Of a stretch of DNA of 64,000 bases, positions 21,691 to 34,062 are shown in pieces; the stretch's first letter is position 1; every line of letters begins with the position of its first letter. The notes beneath the pieces are model-generated. The model was given only the letters and a program-made list of their open reading frames with translations, made no database searches and was not told the origin of the DNA. The stretch is from Chloranthus sessilifolius (taxonomy: Eukaryota > Streptophyta > Magnoliopsida > Chloranthales > Chloranthaceae): the NCBI GenBank assembly GCA_021018995.1, contig CM037596.1:89101184-89165183 (forward strand), read 5' to 3'. The position numbers and the translations under genes were made by a program.

Positions 21691-23416
21691 ACTTAAGTGG
21701 GCTCTATTTTTGGGGTTTTGGCATTTCGGGCTTTGTAAACAAATTTGGATTTTCTTGGATTCTTTTGCAAATTTCCGGCCGAAATCAAGGGGGATTCAAC
21801 TGAGAATTGCAAGGACCTTGGATTGCTCGCTTTGGAAACCAATTTGGGGGCTTTTCTCTAGGTAAAACCCTTTCTAGTGGCTTACTTTTTCTGTTGTTTT
21901 CTTTATTTTTGGGTTGGTTTCTGCCATTTTATTATGGGACCAAAGAAGCATACCACCCCAAAGGTCCCTACATCAAAAAGACCAGCTTCTAAGGCTACGT
22001 CTTCAAGCCGACCTACACAGCCACCTTCACAGTCGACTCAGCCACCCCCACAACTGATTTCTTCACCTATTCCCCCTAAAATTAGAGAGCAACCCAATGA
22101 GTTTTGGAGTATTAAGGGATTCGCTACTGAGTGGGTTTTTCACCCCGAACTATTTGATCAACAAACGACCACTTAATCAACATCGGACTATTTAGAGAAA
22201 GCCTGTTTGACCTCACTCTATACAGCTTTTCGTGACCACTTCTATCCTCGATTGGTGTGCTTATTTTATCAACACATGCGCCGAGATGATGGGAAGAAAA
22301 TCTATACCACGATTGATAGGGGCGATTATGCCTTTGACCTTGAGGACATTATCGTGGCAATGCGCTGCCCTACCGCATATTCCGCGACTATGGAATTGGG
22401 TCCTCCTTTCCCTAAACCTGTCCCATTTCATGAGGTCATAGCACATATGACACAAGGTCGTCATGGGTCTGGTAAAGCAATCGCCCGTTCACACATGCCC
22501 GACTCCATGTGGATCTTGGACATGATCATCAAGGCAACCCTATACCCGTTTGGTCACAAATCTGAGCGCCGCTGCCCCATCCAGCAAATTTTATTCGCCG
22601 CTTTTAAAGAACGATGGTTTAGTGCCCCCAAAATAATATTTAAAGGAATCATTAAGGCTAGGGAGAAGATGGGCAAACAAGTCAAGACATCAAAAATGGG
22701 CATCCCATATGCTCGTTTAATTTCGGTAATGATTGAGATTTATCGAGCAGGCCCAGCTTATGAGATTCCCCCTACTGAGCTGAAGTCCACGGATGGTCTA
22801 AAACTATATAACCTCGTCAATTGGTGTAATAGCCCGAAAAATCACGCTAAACTATGACCTCGGGATCTGTGCCCGATTGGTCACAAGTTTGACCAATTAG
22901 GAGATCAAGAGTTAGTATAGGATGTAATGAACGAACGAGATGTGATAGTTTGAATTATTGCGTGGTGTGTGTTGTAAATATGAAGTCGCATACACCTATT
23001 GAGGTGCATGTGCTCAACACACAAACTTGGAGAGGGATAAAAGGGTTTGATAACCCTAAAATAGATGTTTGGTAGTTGAGAGAGAAGTAAAGAAGAGAGA
23101 GAGAGGAGTAAAGAGGGTGATTAAGCAAGGAGTTATTGTGGGTGATTGGAAGAAGGATTCAAGTATTAAAGAGGCTGATTCAACGCAAGGGATCCGTTAG
23201 AACAAAAGCTGGAAACCCTAGCCTTCCAACTGTTTGATAGAAATCAACTTGAGATCTATCCAAGGTAAAAAAATTTTGTAAATAAGATGCATAGATTATA
23301 GGGGTTAAGTTGTGGTTAAATGTGGGTTAAATCATAGGATAATGGCTTAGAAAAATAGAGGGAAAAGAATGGAAAAAGATTGGGAAGAACAGCTCGAAAG
23401 GGGTTGAATCTGACAA

Positions 23417-24020
23417 TTTCGATTAATCGAAATTGGGTTTCGATTAATCGAAATTGGCCAGGAAGTTGAAAGGTCAGAGGGCCCCGATTTCGATTAATCG
23501 AATTTGATTTCGATTAATCGATTTTGGATTTCGATTGATCGATTTGGTGATCGATTAATCGACTGAGAACCTCCAGTGGACCCCAGGGTTTGGAGGAAAT
23601 GACTTGAGGAAAAATCGACTAATCGAAATGGGATTTCGATTAATCGATTTTAGTTTTCGATTAATCGATTTGGGATCGATTAATCAACTTGTGAAACTCG
23701 ACTGTTCGAACTGAGAGTCTACTTTGTGAAAAGAAGAATTTCGATTAATCGAAATTGGATTCGATTAATCGAATGAAAACTCGACTGTTCGAACAGTGAA
23801 ATTACTTTGCGAAAAGAGGAATTTCGATTAATCGAAATTGGATTCGATTAATCGAATGAAAACTCGACTGTTTGAATAGTGAAATTACTTTGCGAAAAGG
23901 AGAATTTTGATTAATCAAAATTACTTCGATTAATCGATATTGACCTTCGATTGATCAATTTTGGAAATCGATTAATCGAATCAGATTCGATTAATCGATT
24001 TTGGAGTTCGATTAATCGAC
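23417..24020 (+). repeat. Motif array TCGATTAATCGA in solo LTR B
   Basis: Over twenty copies of the perfect palindrome TCGATTAATCGA and variants, most inside TTTCGATTAATCGAAATT, at irregular spacing, with a few CGACTGTTCGAAC variants. Parts of the array are themselves duplicated in blocks of about 95 bases (23735-23925). Confidence 0.92.
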
Positions 24021-24994
24021 TGAGATAAATTATGTTGACTTTTGGGTTTGACTTTAAGATTCTTGGAGGATCTTATACCTTCTTTATTGCATCCTTTGTG
24101 ATGTGTTTTACCTGTTATATGGTACCATAGGTGGTACGTGTGAGCTAGTGCACAAGGAGCCACGTGGGACCTTGATGCAATGATCGAATGAAGACTTGAG
24201 GTAGGGAACACCTTGAACATGTACCTTATTTTACAAGAGCATGTATGTAGTGATATAGAATTCAATTCAATTGTTATTTCTTAAGAATTTGTGGGAAGTG
24301 TGTGTGTGTGACATTCATAAGAGTAATCATAATGAGCCATCCCCAGGGGATGAAGAAGTAAAGAGATAAGAGCATCAAGTGTGATGCAAGTAAATGGATA
24401 CATCCCAGGGATGTATCCAAGGATTGAATCATGTTTGATAGGGCCTAACTGATATAAGATAGCACAATTACACGGTGAATAACTATATGTAAGGCACCGA
24501 TATTTTTGTTATTTGAGGTTTGATAGGGTACCCACCACGCGTGGCGGGATATCCACGATCGACGGCAGATATCCGTGACGATCGTGGCGGAAACCGTAGG
24601 CCGCTGCGGAGGCTTATCCAGACATAGTAAGCACACCCCGGGGTGTTGATTGAGACAAGTGAAACCCGCCACCAATCCCGGGGAAAGGGCTTGGGTACTA
24701 TTTGTATTCCAGGAATACGGTTAAAAGCTGTCTATATAGATGACGATGATGGGTATCTCATCGGGGCTCGATGCTATATTGCTCGGGGATTACTTAAGTT
24801 GAAAGTTTAAGTTTTGCTTTAGGCCTTCTCAGCATCATTCATGAGAAAATGAAAATCTAAGTAATCAACAGTAAAACGAAATGCTTTTAATCTGTTTCAT
24901 TAACAACTGCATAGATACATCATGCATGGCATATCATGGAATACATGTGAGTTATAATATATATGTTCAACCGTGTTTGTTCCCTATTGAGCTA

Positions 24995-25121
24995 GGATGT
25001 AGCTCACCCTATAGACTATACGTCGCAGGTCCATTACTAGCATGCCAGGCTTGAGGCGATCGGTGAGTCGGACCTTGCGGCCGGTGACGAGTTGGAGCCA
25101 CCTCCTGAGGACTTCTTCTAG
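24995..25121 (+). other. Conserved LTR acidic module, solo LTR B
   Basis: TGTAGCTCACCC and CTATACGTCGCAG precede GT and an acidic frame ending LEPPPEDFF-stop at 25121. A stop just after the AG|GT means the frame is open only in its second half here; in the LTRs of D it is fully open. Confidence 0.55.
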
Positions 25122-25938
25122 AGGACTCCGTTGTGCCACTTTGAGGGATTTTTGGAGAGAGTTTTGTACGGCTTGGTATGTCAAGCCTTGATTCTGATTT
25201 ACACCATGTATATATATATATAGATGGGATTATTCTTTTGGGGCGAACCATCCGTGATGATTGCTATCATCGATGGTTCGAATCGGTTCTCCATTCATGT
25301 AGAGGCATGAGGGTAGAATTGTCTTTTGGAGAGTTAATTAATATAGATTCAAATTCCGCAATTTCGTTTATTATTTTATTACAATGCTTGATACACCAGT
25401 GTTCTGTGCTTAGCTAAGGGGCACGGTCAAGACGATCGTGCTGATGGCACGGGTTTCGGGGTGCCGAAACCCGAGCTGTCACAATTGGGGTCAGACCTAC
25501 AATCGGCTTGTTAAAGCTCCCAAGGGCGTGGTGGTTCTCGATGAAGATGAGGAGGAGGATCCAGGGCACGACGCACCAGAGCCTGATGCTCTTGCACCCG
25601 ACCAGCCCCCACAGAGCGACATACTCATGCTCTCGGAGTTTACTCGCCAGATGACTGCCGTGAGCCAACAGATACAGGAGCTCACCCAGCATACCAGCTC
25701 CATGCATTGAGAGTTAGATGTTCATGGTGGGGCTCTCACCTACTTGATGCAGCATGCCTTCCCCACAAACTATGCCACTTATATGGCTGGCATCCGAGCC
25801 TCCGTTCACCACCCTTCGGCATCGAGCACCGGTCCCTACATGCCTACTAATGCCGGTGTTGATGGTTCGGACGACGATGCTGATGATGGGGACGGTGACC
25901 AAGTTCAGGTTGGTCCAACTGCTACGGGGGAGTTTTAG

Positions 25939-26546
25939 ATTTACTTTGGGCTATTATGTTGTTTTGTTTCTTTTTGGGGCATGTACTTATTTTATTTACT
26001 ACTTGGATTATCTTAGGAGCTGGGGGTTCTAAATTTTGCTCTTTCCTTATATTTTCTGTTTTGGGATATTGATATGCTCGTTTTTGTCTGTTTAGTTGTG
26101 TAAACTTTTGATATGGATCTTGTTACAGATCCTATTGGTTTTGTTTGGTTATGAGCATAGCCTTTATTGGTTTGCGTTGGACTTCTGGTTTTCTACTTTT
26201 GTGGGCATGTACCTTCCTTTCTGTTTCTACTTTTGTATGGTGGGATTCTGTTATTTTCTTCTGGATTCTGCTTTTGGTTCGGCTTTGCATTTTGATTTCA
26301 TCTTTGGTTGTTTTCATGCGTCACGGTGAGATGGTTTCCCGGCACGTGACACTCGGGGTGTCGGCATCCATGTACGGATGCAACCCACTATAGCCCTTCA
26401 GGTGCCACATGTAGTACATTCATGTTACTACGGATCACATCCCTTGACTTGCGTGCCCTGCGAGACCAGCGCACTGTGACCCATGTTTACTCTTGGTTTC
26501 ATTTTGTGGTGTGTGTTGTGTTATATTTTTGAAGACGAAAATTCCT
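25939..26546 (+). other. 3' untranslated region of element A
   Basis: No gene. It includes a stem-loop with GGCATCCATG/CGGATGC arms near 26360 and a block conserved with the 3' region of element C (41150-41400). The last part, GAAGACGAAAATTCC, is a sequence chromoviruses usually carry just before the polypurine tract. Confidence 0.6.
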
Positions 26547-26559
26547 AAGGAGGGGAGAA
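26547..26559 (+). other. Polypurine tract of element A
   Basis: AAGGAGGGGAGAA directly abuts the TGTAATA start of the 3' LTR and would prime plus-strand DNA synthesis. Confidence 0.93.
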
Positions 26560-28786
26560 TGTAATATCCCTGATATTTTGGCATGCTTTTCGTTTACCTC
26601 GGTAAGCATGCCCGAAAATTATTACGGGATATTTTTGAGTTTTTGGTTAGCTAAGTGTTTGATGAGAATAATAGCCAAAGGATTTTGTCTCGTGACTTGT
26701 GTAAATCATGCGTGCGTTGATATACACTTTAAGTTGGGTGTTTGTGTTTAACGCCGAAAAGTAATTCAATTTAAGTGGATAGGATTGCAAATAAGAAATC
26801 TAGATATTTGGTTCTTTTTGTTTTTGTATTATAAGAGAGAGGCTTTGAAGAGAAGTTATACTTCTCTCTGTCTCGGTTGAATCTAAAAATTGCAACCTTT
26901 GCCCCTCACCTTGATATTAGATCTTAAATCTTGTGAGATTGTGAAATTTCCTCCCCATCCCAACCGTTGATAAGCTTAGTATTAATTTTCTAATCGGTTT
27001 GAGTTATTAAAAGAGAAGGATAGGGGATAGGATGTTTCTGTGTGGATCTGACATGTGCATGTGAAGCAAGGTTTGAGTGGATTGATTGGAGGCTCCGGAC
27101 CTATTAAACCTCAAAGTTTAATTTCGATGCTTGAATTGGGTGCAATGGGATCAACGGATTAAACTTCAAGAGGTAGGCTTTTAAAACCTCCTTGAATTAA
27201 ATACTGTTTATTTTGCTTAAAATAGTTTTATATTGGTTTTTGTGAGAATAAGCAAACTGTGGTTGAATGAGCAAAAAGGGTCCGAAGATCCAAATTTAAT
27301 AACCACAGACCTAGAGAAATTCGAGGGTCGAATTTCAGTTCGAGGGTTGAATTTGGAATTCAACCATCGAATTGAAAATCGAGGGTCGAATTTGGAGTTT
27401 TTCAAACCTGATGAAGTTTTGGAAATTCGAGGGTCGAATTTGGAATTCGACCATCGAATTGAAAATCGAGGGTTGAATTTTTTCCTGTTTCAGGCCTTTA
27501 AATTTTTGTATGAATTTTTTTCTTGGCAAGCTTTCGGGTTTGATTTTTAGACCAATATTAACACTGGGAGTGTTAATCTTTGTAGGTTTTGAAATGGTGA
27601 GTCCAGTGTGAGGACTGGCTTGCTTGTTTTTGGACCGCTTTAAGTTAAGGTAGAGGAACCCTAAACCTGATTTGTATTCTATTATGAGTATAGGTTGTTT
27701 GATATAGAGCATGAATTCTGAAATATTTGTTTAACACAGCATGAATAAGAACTTTGAATTGTGACACAAATAAGAATTTTGAAAACTTTGATATGAATAA
27801 GAACTCAGAAAATTGAACTTCCAAACCTCATTTTTGAATGTGAACTTCGAATCAGAACTCCAAAAATCCGTAAATGTATTATGTATACAAGCTTTGATAT
27901 AAGTTAGCATTTGCATTCGATTTGAGGCACATACGAACAAAACCCTAGATTCTACCAACCGTGTTGACGGGATTTATTTTGGCGCCAATTTCCCTCATAG
28001 CGTAGGGGCTTGTTGCACTTCAGAAAAAGGGTTCATGGAAGACGATGGTCAGTAGAGTTTTCCATCGGTGACTTTTCCGCTCTCATGCTAGTATGTAATT
28101 TGAGAGATTATGCTTAAGATATAATTTTAAGACAAGAAGCATGCTAATTCAAAAATTTTGACACATCAAATGAATTGTATTAGTTTTTGACTTCATGATT
28201 AGAACTGGAGATTTAATTTGCAAGCCATCTTTTGAAAACCATAATTGATCCGATTTCTGTCTTTGAAAATCTTTACTGATAATGAAATGCAAATAGACAT
28301 GTTTCCTCTATTGAGCTTCGATGTTAGCTCACCCCCGACTATACGTCACAGGTGTTGAGACCGACCTCGGATCTGAGGATCTGGATCTGAAGGACTCCGA
28401 TTATATTCCTGAGGAGGAATTGGAGACGCCTGCAGAGGAGTTTTTACCCTAATTTCTGAATTATCTTTTTGGTACTTTTGTTTAGAATTATTCTTTGAAT
28501 ATTAGGCCCTAGGCCATTGTTTTGTCGTCTTGATATCACTCGAGGAACCATCATTAGGAACCACTATTTTAGGTGTTGGATTGGCCATCACTAGTGGTTC
28601 TTCTTGGTTCCTCAGGGTGATATATTATTTTGTTAAGCTTTTGTCTTTGCTTACTCTATGTCTTGCCTCTGTTTTAGATCTATGTTATGCTGCCAGCTTC
28701 TGTTTGTTACGGCTTATTGAGAAATCAATAAGTTAATGAACCGGCCTTTCCTATACTTTGGGAATTGGAAAAGCCGGGTCGTTACA
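26560..28786 (+). repeat. Element A 3' LTR
   Basis: Begins TGTAATATCCC and ends GGGTCGTTACA, 2,227 bases. It keeps the same order of parts as the 5' LTR: TATA-like box, array (27320-27480), acidic module (28322-28452, ending TPAEEFLP-stop) and terminal hairpin. It has an extra block of about 90 bases within the array. Confidence 0.95.
27320..27480 (+). repeat. Motif array GAGGGTCGAATT in LTR A (3')
   Basis: Two blocks of GAGGGTCGAATTTGGAATTC / GACCATCGAATTG, separated by about 30 bases beginning GGAGTTTTTC. The 5' LTR holds only one block. Confidence 0.9.
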
Positions 28787-28791
28787 CAATA

Positions 28792-31112
28792 GCTGCTGAA
28801 GTCAGCCGACCGACGCTTAGTAAAGGAGTCAACCCGCAACCCGCAAAGCGTGATCAGTGATGAGTTACAATGTCGATAAATATCTGTAGTTGGCAATCGC
28901 ATCAACCCAGGTATTCTCCATTTAAAATTCGCCTTCTTTTATTTTTCTGCATTTAAATATTGTTCTAGTATATCTCCCATCGCAATAGAGTCCACCCGGA
29001 CTGAATTGGGCCACTTATTTCGGAACCCGAAAGGGGCCCAGAAAAAGCGCGTACCAACAATCACGCAATCAAACACCACCTCTGATCCCCTAATGTGTTT
29101 GATCGAAGAGCCACAAGGCTCCCCTTAGTGCAACCATAAAAAAAAAAGTCACCACCAACAATCTTCCCTTGCGATGTTGAGACCCGAGGTAGAGGGAATT
29201 TAATTATTTATTTTTACTTTGACTCATTTGATTAATTTGTATGTTTGAACAATAAATTGTGCCTTAAACCCATCATTCCTTAGCTTCGGACCATTTATTT
29301 AATTAGTCATGTTTGAATGTGTAATGCCATTGATTGCTAATCTCCACTTTAAAATTTATTTAAATAATTAATTTCATGTATACTAGGACATGCATGTTAG
29401 TTCCTATTTATATGATGATTATACTCTTGAAAAAAATTATCTAGCATAAAAATTGGAGGTAGATGCTGAAATTTCATTTCGGACCAATTTGAGTTTTTCC
29501 CTAACTTGATGTAATCGTAAAAATTTCTATAGACCTCTAATGGATGTGCTGTCAAATGGGTGATGTAGAGGGCAATGCCCTATAATAAAACTATTCCAAT
29601 ATCTGAGAATAAATTAGACCCTAGTCACCTTGAAAATCGACCCCAAGACGCCTACTTTAAAATCTGCACAGAAAATTCCCGTATATGATTTCTAAGTATT
29701 CTCTAAATTCACATTTGACCTTTGATCAAATACCTATATGAGTAGAATCACGAAATTTTCTGTATGATCACCCCTCCAAACTTTTCATGATCTTCACATC
29801 TGACGGTTAGAATTCTCTGGTACTAACATGAATTATAAAAGTTAAATTTTTGACTAAGTAGGTCCTAATTCGATCGGATTGTATCATAACTACAGAATTG
29901 TTTTATACATGGGTAAGTCGCATTATTTTGTGGTCATGAATGATCAAACAAGTTAGTAAGATTTTGTTTATTCTTATTGTATTGTCTATCCACATAATTA
30001 TCAAGCATAACGTATGCGTCATGAAATAAGAAAAAGACGACATGAATTCACGATATGGATTTAAATAGACACGGATTTAAAAGTAATTTAACACAAATAA
30101 AAATAGACACGGCATGAATTTACAACAAGGAAAGTCAATGATTATAATTATATGTACGCTAAAGACAATCAATCGTTCTGCGTGTGTGATTTTCAATTTT
30201 AAATAGGATCCCATCATGTCATGTCAAGACATGGACCAAGCACGAGCTACCACGATGAATAGGAGCTATAGCTAATCATGAATATTGTTCCTAGGTGATG
30301 ATGGACGGGACCCCATCGGTATAATTATTACTTTAGTTTTAGCACCTAATATGTGCGAAAAGTACTTTAAGTTAGTATTTAAGTCATGCAATAACTACAA
30401 GACATGTGTCACTGTGATTAGTCTATTTCTCACGGGTTTGTTTCACGAAATATGAAAGCACTCAAATTTTGTCGTAAATAAATTATGTAAAATTTTAGAC
30501 ACATAGCCTTTGAAAATCTCTATCTCATAATCATAAATTTTGCTAGCTTTCCCATGTCTTATGATATATCTATCTCTAAATTATTGTCACATTAATTCGA
30601 TAGATTTTGTACATGTTGGTTAATTAAATGTTTCAAGTCATGGAGGGAAATTAACTCCTCCCTACTAAGCACCGTGAAAATTTTTGCTTACCCTCACACT
30701 AAGTGTCGCAGGTACAGACGTTGACAAGGATCTTGAGTTAGAAGAGGATCCTGATTTCATGCCTAAAGACGAGGAAGATCTCACACCTGAAGAATTTTAT
30801 CCTTAGTGAGAATTATTTGATTAAGATTTGATACGACTTAATAAACTTTTTTTAGAATATTTATTTATAATTTTTATTTATATTTGATTAAGATTTGATA
30901 CGACTTAATAAATTTTTTTTAGAATATTTATTGATATAAGTACCAATGTTTATGTGGCGTACGACCATCACCAATGGTATTTTTAGATTAGTATTTTCAT
31001 TTATGAATGTTAAAATTATTTATTTCAGTTTAGTAAGTAATTTGATTATTACTTTTATAATATTATTTAAAATAAATAAAAAAATTGGCTCATGTTTTCT
31101 GAAATAAATTAC
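28792..31112 (+). repeat. F4-type LTR, copy 2, rear part
   Basis: Continues the LTR interrupted by element A. The first 300 bases match F4 copy 1 (10810-11080). It has an acidic module near its end: TGTCGCAG|GT, then a frame with LEEDPDFMPKDEED and a TPEEFYP-stop end at 30806. The remainder is AT-rich with no coding signal. It stops where the LTR of element E begins (31113); ATTAC at 31108-31112 may be the target duplication of E. No primer site follows. Confidence 0.6.
30703..30806 (+). other. Conserved LTR acidic module, F4
   Basis: AGTGTCGCAG|GTACAG opens an uninterrupted acidic frame of about 31 codons (VDKDLELEEDPD ... EEFYP-stop). Same layout as the modules in LTRs A and B but clearly diverged, which argues that the peptide pattern, not only DNA, is kept. 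Confidence 0.55.
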
Positions 31113-31407
31113 TGTGATAGCCCGACTTTTACCCTTCTCGAAAATGGGAAAGGTCGCATCGTCGGATCACCTACAATGATCCTTTCTTACAAGTGCATCG
31201 TGTACAAAGTTTTACAATTGCAGAAGCAATAACTCTGATACGAAGAAATATGGCACAATTGATATCCATTCCTTTATTTAAAGCAGTAAACTGAACAGGA
31301 AATATAAATAGAAAACCTATACATGCAATAGTAAACTATCTCAAACCATACCATACTGCTGAATTATACATGTTTTAAAAAAATCTATCTATCACTCTCT
31401 CTCAAAT

Positions 31408-31530
31408 CTATTTAGGAAAGAATTCTTCCACATAATCTTTCTCTTCGTCTCCCTAGTCCTCCTCCACCTCAGGATGGTAGGTAGGATCAGCCTCGTGTTC
31501 AGGGTCCGGATTAATATCTGCAGCTAAGAC
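31408..31530 (-). other. Conserved LTR acidic module, element E 3' LTR
   Basis: The minus strand carries AAGATTATGTGGAAGAATTC-like coding for an acidic frame (NPDPEHEADPTYHPE ... EEFFPK-stop). One in-frame TAG interrupts it here; the 5' LTR copy at 51594-51712 has no such stop. Confidence 0.5.
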
Positions 31531-31834
31531 ATAAAGTAGTAGGATGAGCTATCATCAAAGCTCAGCAGGGAAATTTAAAGTGCTACTTTATTTGTTAGAT
31601 ATCCAATTCATTTCTAAATGCATAAATTACAAAACTAAACACATTATATCTTACCTTGTATCTATTCTAACAACATTTAGCATTTATTTTAGCAACATAT
31701 AGTATAACAAGCAATAAATCATGTAAATATTATATCATGCTGCACAAATACAAGGAATTATACTAACAAAGAATCATACTGGATAATTACAGAAATTATG
31801 CTGAAACAAGACCTATATAAGAAATAAGAAAATC

Positions 31835-32030
31835 AATCACCCGAGTTAGCGAGATCACTTGTCAAGATCCCGAGTTAGCTGAATTACTTGGACCGAGAAA
31901 ATCAAGCTCCCGATTTAGCAGGATCACTTGGACGAGATATCAAGCTCCCGAGTTAGTGGGATCACTTGATCCGAGAAAATTAAGCTCCTGAGTTAGCAGG
32001 ATTACTTATTTCAAGACGAGAATAAAGATG
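31835..32030 (-). repeat. Tandem hairpin repeat in LTR E
   Basis: About five units of roughly 40 bases each contain CAAGCTCCCG, AGTTA, then GCGGGATCACTTG. The arms CAAG..CCCG and CGGG..CTTG pair, so each unit is a stem-loop. The 5' LTR copy (51955-52110) has four units. Confidence 0.85.
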
Positions 32031-33135
32031 TGTATATGACCTCAAGGATAACAGTACGTGAATAATGCATGCTAACATGTATGCAAGAACATCATGAACA
32101 TATATGATATAGCAAAACCGAACTAGTATAACTGAGTTAGCATAGCTATTCATATTCATGCATTGAAACTGATCTTATCATCATTTGTACATAACTGATT
32201 GTATAATCATTTATAATCACACATCTAACTGAATTAGCATAATAGTCCTATGGCACAACTGCTTGGATCCTTATCATGCATATCTATTCATCAAACTTGA
32301 CACGAGTATAGTCATGCAAAGAAATTCATTTAAACTGAAATTAGCATAATCATTAATATTCATCTATGGAACTGAGCTAACAATTCATCAAAACTGGTCT
32401 AGCATATTCATTCATTAATCATACATCAAATCTGACCTATACTTTCATCATGATTCATAAACGCATCTATTATCTATGATTATTATACATGATTATACAT
32501 GAGCAATACATGATTATCATTAATTAGAATTATTCCTCTAAACTGATTTAGCATTATCCCGTTATCACTATATATGTTAGTATAATTCTTTAACCATAAA
32601 TTAACACTGATTTCATTAGTATCATATCCATCCCAACTGATATGAGTTCATTATAAAAACTAACATTATCACATGCATTTATCATCAACAAAACTTATTG
32701 GCATCCTTATAAATCCCTAATCATCATTTAAAGCTGCCTTTATAATCCACGACTATCATGCTGACATATATTCATAGAATAATCCTATGTCGAGTTGAGC
32801 TAGCATGGTTCGAGCATCAAAGTTCATGGTATAACCATATATGGCATTGATCTTACTATCATCATAGCTTAGTATACCTCAGTAGAACTAGAATAACTAG
32901 CATATTTATAACAACTGAAACTATTACTAGCATATGGATCAAACTAACATAGGCATAATTATAACTTGTTAATCAGGGATGAATTCAAAAATAAAATATC
33001 AATTAACAATGTAAACTCCCTACCTGATCACATATGTTTCCTTGAATCTGATTGGATGTGCGCTCATGCATCCGAGACCATCATTATCATCTAAATTTCT
33101 CAAAACTAGTTATGTGCACCATGTTGCACCTATCA

Positions 33136-33138
<3 letters not shown>

Positions 33139-33218
<80 letters not shown>
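33139..33218. repeat. (AT)n microsatellite, about 40 units
   Basis: An uninterrupted AT dinucleotide run inside LTR E. Tyr/Ile-repeat translations over it have no meaning. Confidence 0.98.
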
Positions 33219-33221
<3 letters not shown>

Positions 33222-33349
33222 TTTTAGTAGTGTAATGGGTTACCTGAGACCTTCATAGATGCGTGATCCATTAAAGGAGCTAGATGGTCACCATACAATA
33301 TCCATATATAGACCAAAGGTCATTGAAACACTTAAGGCAGCTAGGCATA

Positions 33350-33507
33350 GGCTTGCCTCGGCAGGCCATAGAGGTTGCCGCGGCAAGCAGCCCTACTGAA
33401 CACCTTGCTGCGACAAGCTCACATGCTTGCCGCTGCAAGTCTGGTGCCAGCTTGTCGTGGTGTTCTTCTTTGGTGCCTTTACTTTGGTGACCTTGCTGAT
33501 TATTTCT

Positions 33508-33556
<49 letters not shown>

Positions 33557-34062
33557 TATTATCTATCGATATCTCCTATATCTATTTATTTCAGTAGTAA
33601 ATTTGGCATGGATTATCCTATGCGGTTTGGCATGGAAACTCCGAAGTGCACCAAGTGGCACCTAGGATGAGTTTAATGGTTTTAGTCATGTACTTGGCTA
33701 CTTAGACTAGATAAGGGAGCACCAGACACATAGTGCATAACCAAAATGCAATGCCTAGTCATACGATCATAAAGACTTACACACATACCCCGCAAAAGCT
33801 TGCCTCGGCAAGCCATTATGGTTGTCGCGGTAAGTAGCCTAGCTGAGGACCTTGTTGTAACTTGTCACTAATTTTTAACCTTGTAAATGTTAGATTTAGG
33901 AATTTGTTACTTCATAAAAGTTGTAGGGGTCGTTGTCCCCTTTCTAACGCATTAAGAATCATGTCAATCAGAATTTGGGGTCAAATGTTATGACCAAAAT
34001 ACCAAACAGTAGTCTGAGCATAAGGTTGCGGCGGCAAGCCTGTCAGGCTTGGCTTGCCGGGG
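33350..34062 (-). repeat. Palindromic TTGCCGCGGCAAG motif cluster in LTR E
   Basis: Several copies of GCTTGCCTCGGCA, TTGCCGCGGCAAGC, TTGCCGCTGCAAG and GCGGCGGCAAGCC occur in two groups (33350-33460, 33795-34062). Each is nearly self-complementary around a GC core, unlike the AT-rich motifs of the other families. Confidence 0.75.
33510..33554. repeat. (AT)n microsatellite, about 22 units
   Basis: A second uninterrupted AT run in LTR E, adjoining the first palindrome group. Confidence 0.97.

Larger units (their letters stand above)
22825..25483 (+). mobile_element. Solo LTR of family B
   Basis: Starts TGTAATAGCCC and ends GAGCTGTCACA, with perfect target duplications ATTGG at 22820-22824 and 25484-25488. 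Its 2,659 bases match the LTRs of element D in order: motif array, hairpin-rich block, acidic module, terminal hairpin. No internal sequence is left, so it formed by recombination between the two LTRs of an inserted element. Confidence 0.96.
21934..25938 (+). pseudogene. aORF of element A, split by a solo LTR
   Basis: Extra 3' ORF of the element, coding parts 21934-22824 and 25489-25938. ATG at 21934 starts MGPKKHTTPK, a Lys/Pro/Ser-rich N-terminus. The domain then shows FYPRLVCLFYQ, MTQGRHGSGKAIARSHMP, MWILDMIIKATLYPFGH, RWFSAPKIIFKGI and PYARLI. The C-terminal part has an acidic linker, a Gln-rich heptad-like stretch (SQQIQELTQHTSS) and a final Asp-rich tail. In-frame stops are TAA near 22174 and TGA at 25708-25710, and the solo LTR interrupts it after LVNW. 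It shares landmarks with the aORFs of C, D and the Athila-like element. Function is unknown; a DNA-binding or anti-silencing role is only a hypothesis from context. Confidence 0.75.
13916..28786 (+). mobile_element. Element A: complete chromovirus-type LTR retrotransposon
   Basis: The element has two LTRs (13916-16044 and 26560-28786), a Met-tRNA primer site, gag, intron, pol with integrase-type chromodomain, aORF and polypurine tract, all on the plus strand. It is flanked by perfect 5-bp repeats CAATA (13911-13915 and 28787-28791). Removing the nested solo LTR with one target-duplication copy gives about 12.2 kb, close to element C (12.5 kb). The chromodomain and primer site point to the Tekay/Del branch of chromoviruses. 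Every gene is broken. Confidence 0.95.

Noticed and set aside
23417-24020. Regularly repeated palindromes reminiscent of a CRISPR array
   Set aside because: Spacing is irregular, there are no unique spacers of constant length, no cas genes, and the context is a plant LTR with target duplications.
25939-26546. Small hydrophobic open frames after the aORF of A, possible envelope-like protein
   Set aside because: They lie in T-rich 3' untranslated sequence, are not conserved in frame in element C and have no signal peptide plus anchor arrangement.
33042-33258. Open frames rich in alternating Ile and Tyr
   Set aside because: They are translations of the (AT)n microsatellite in LTR E.
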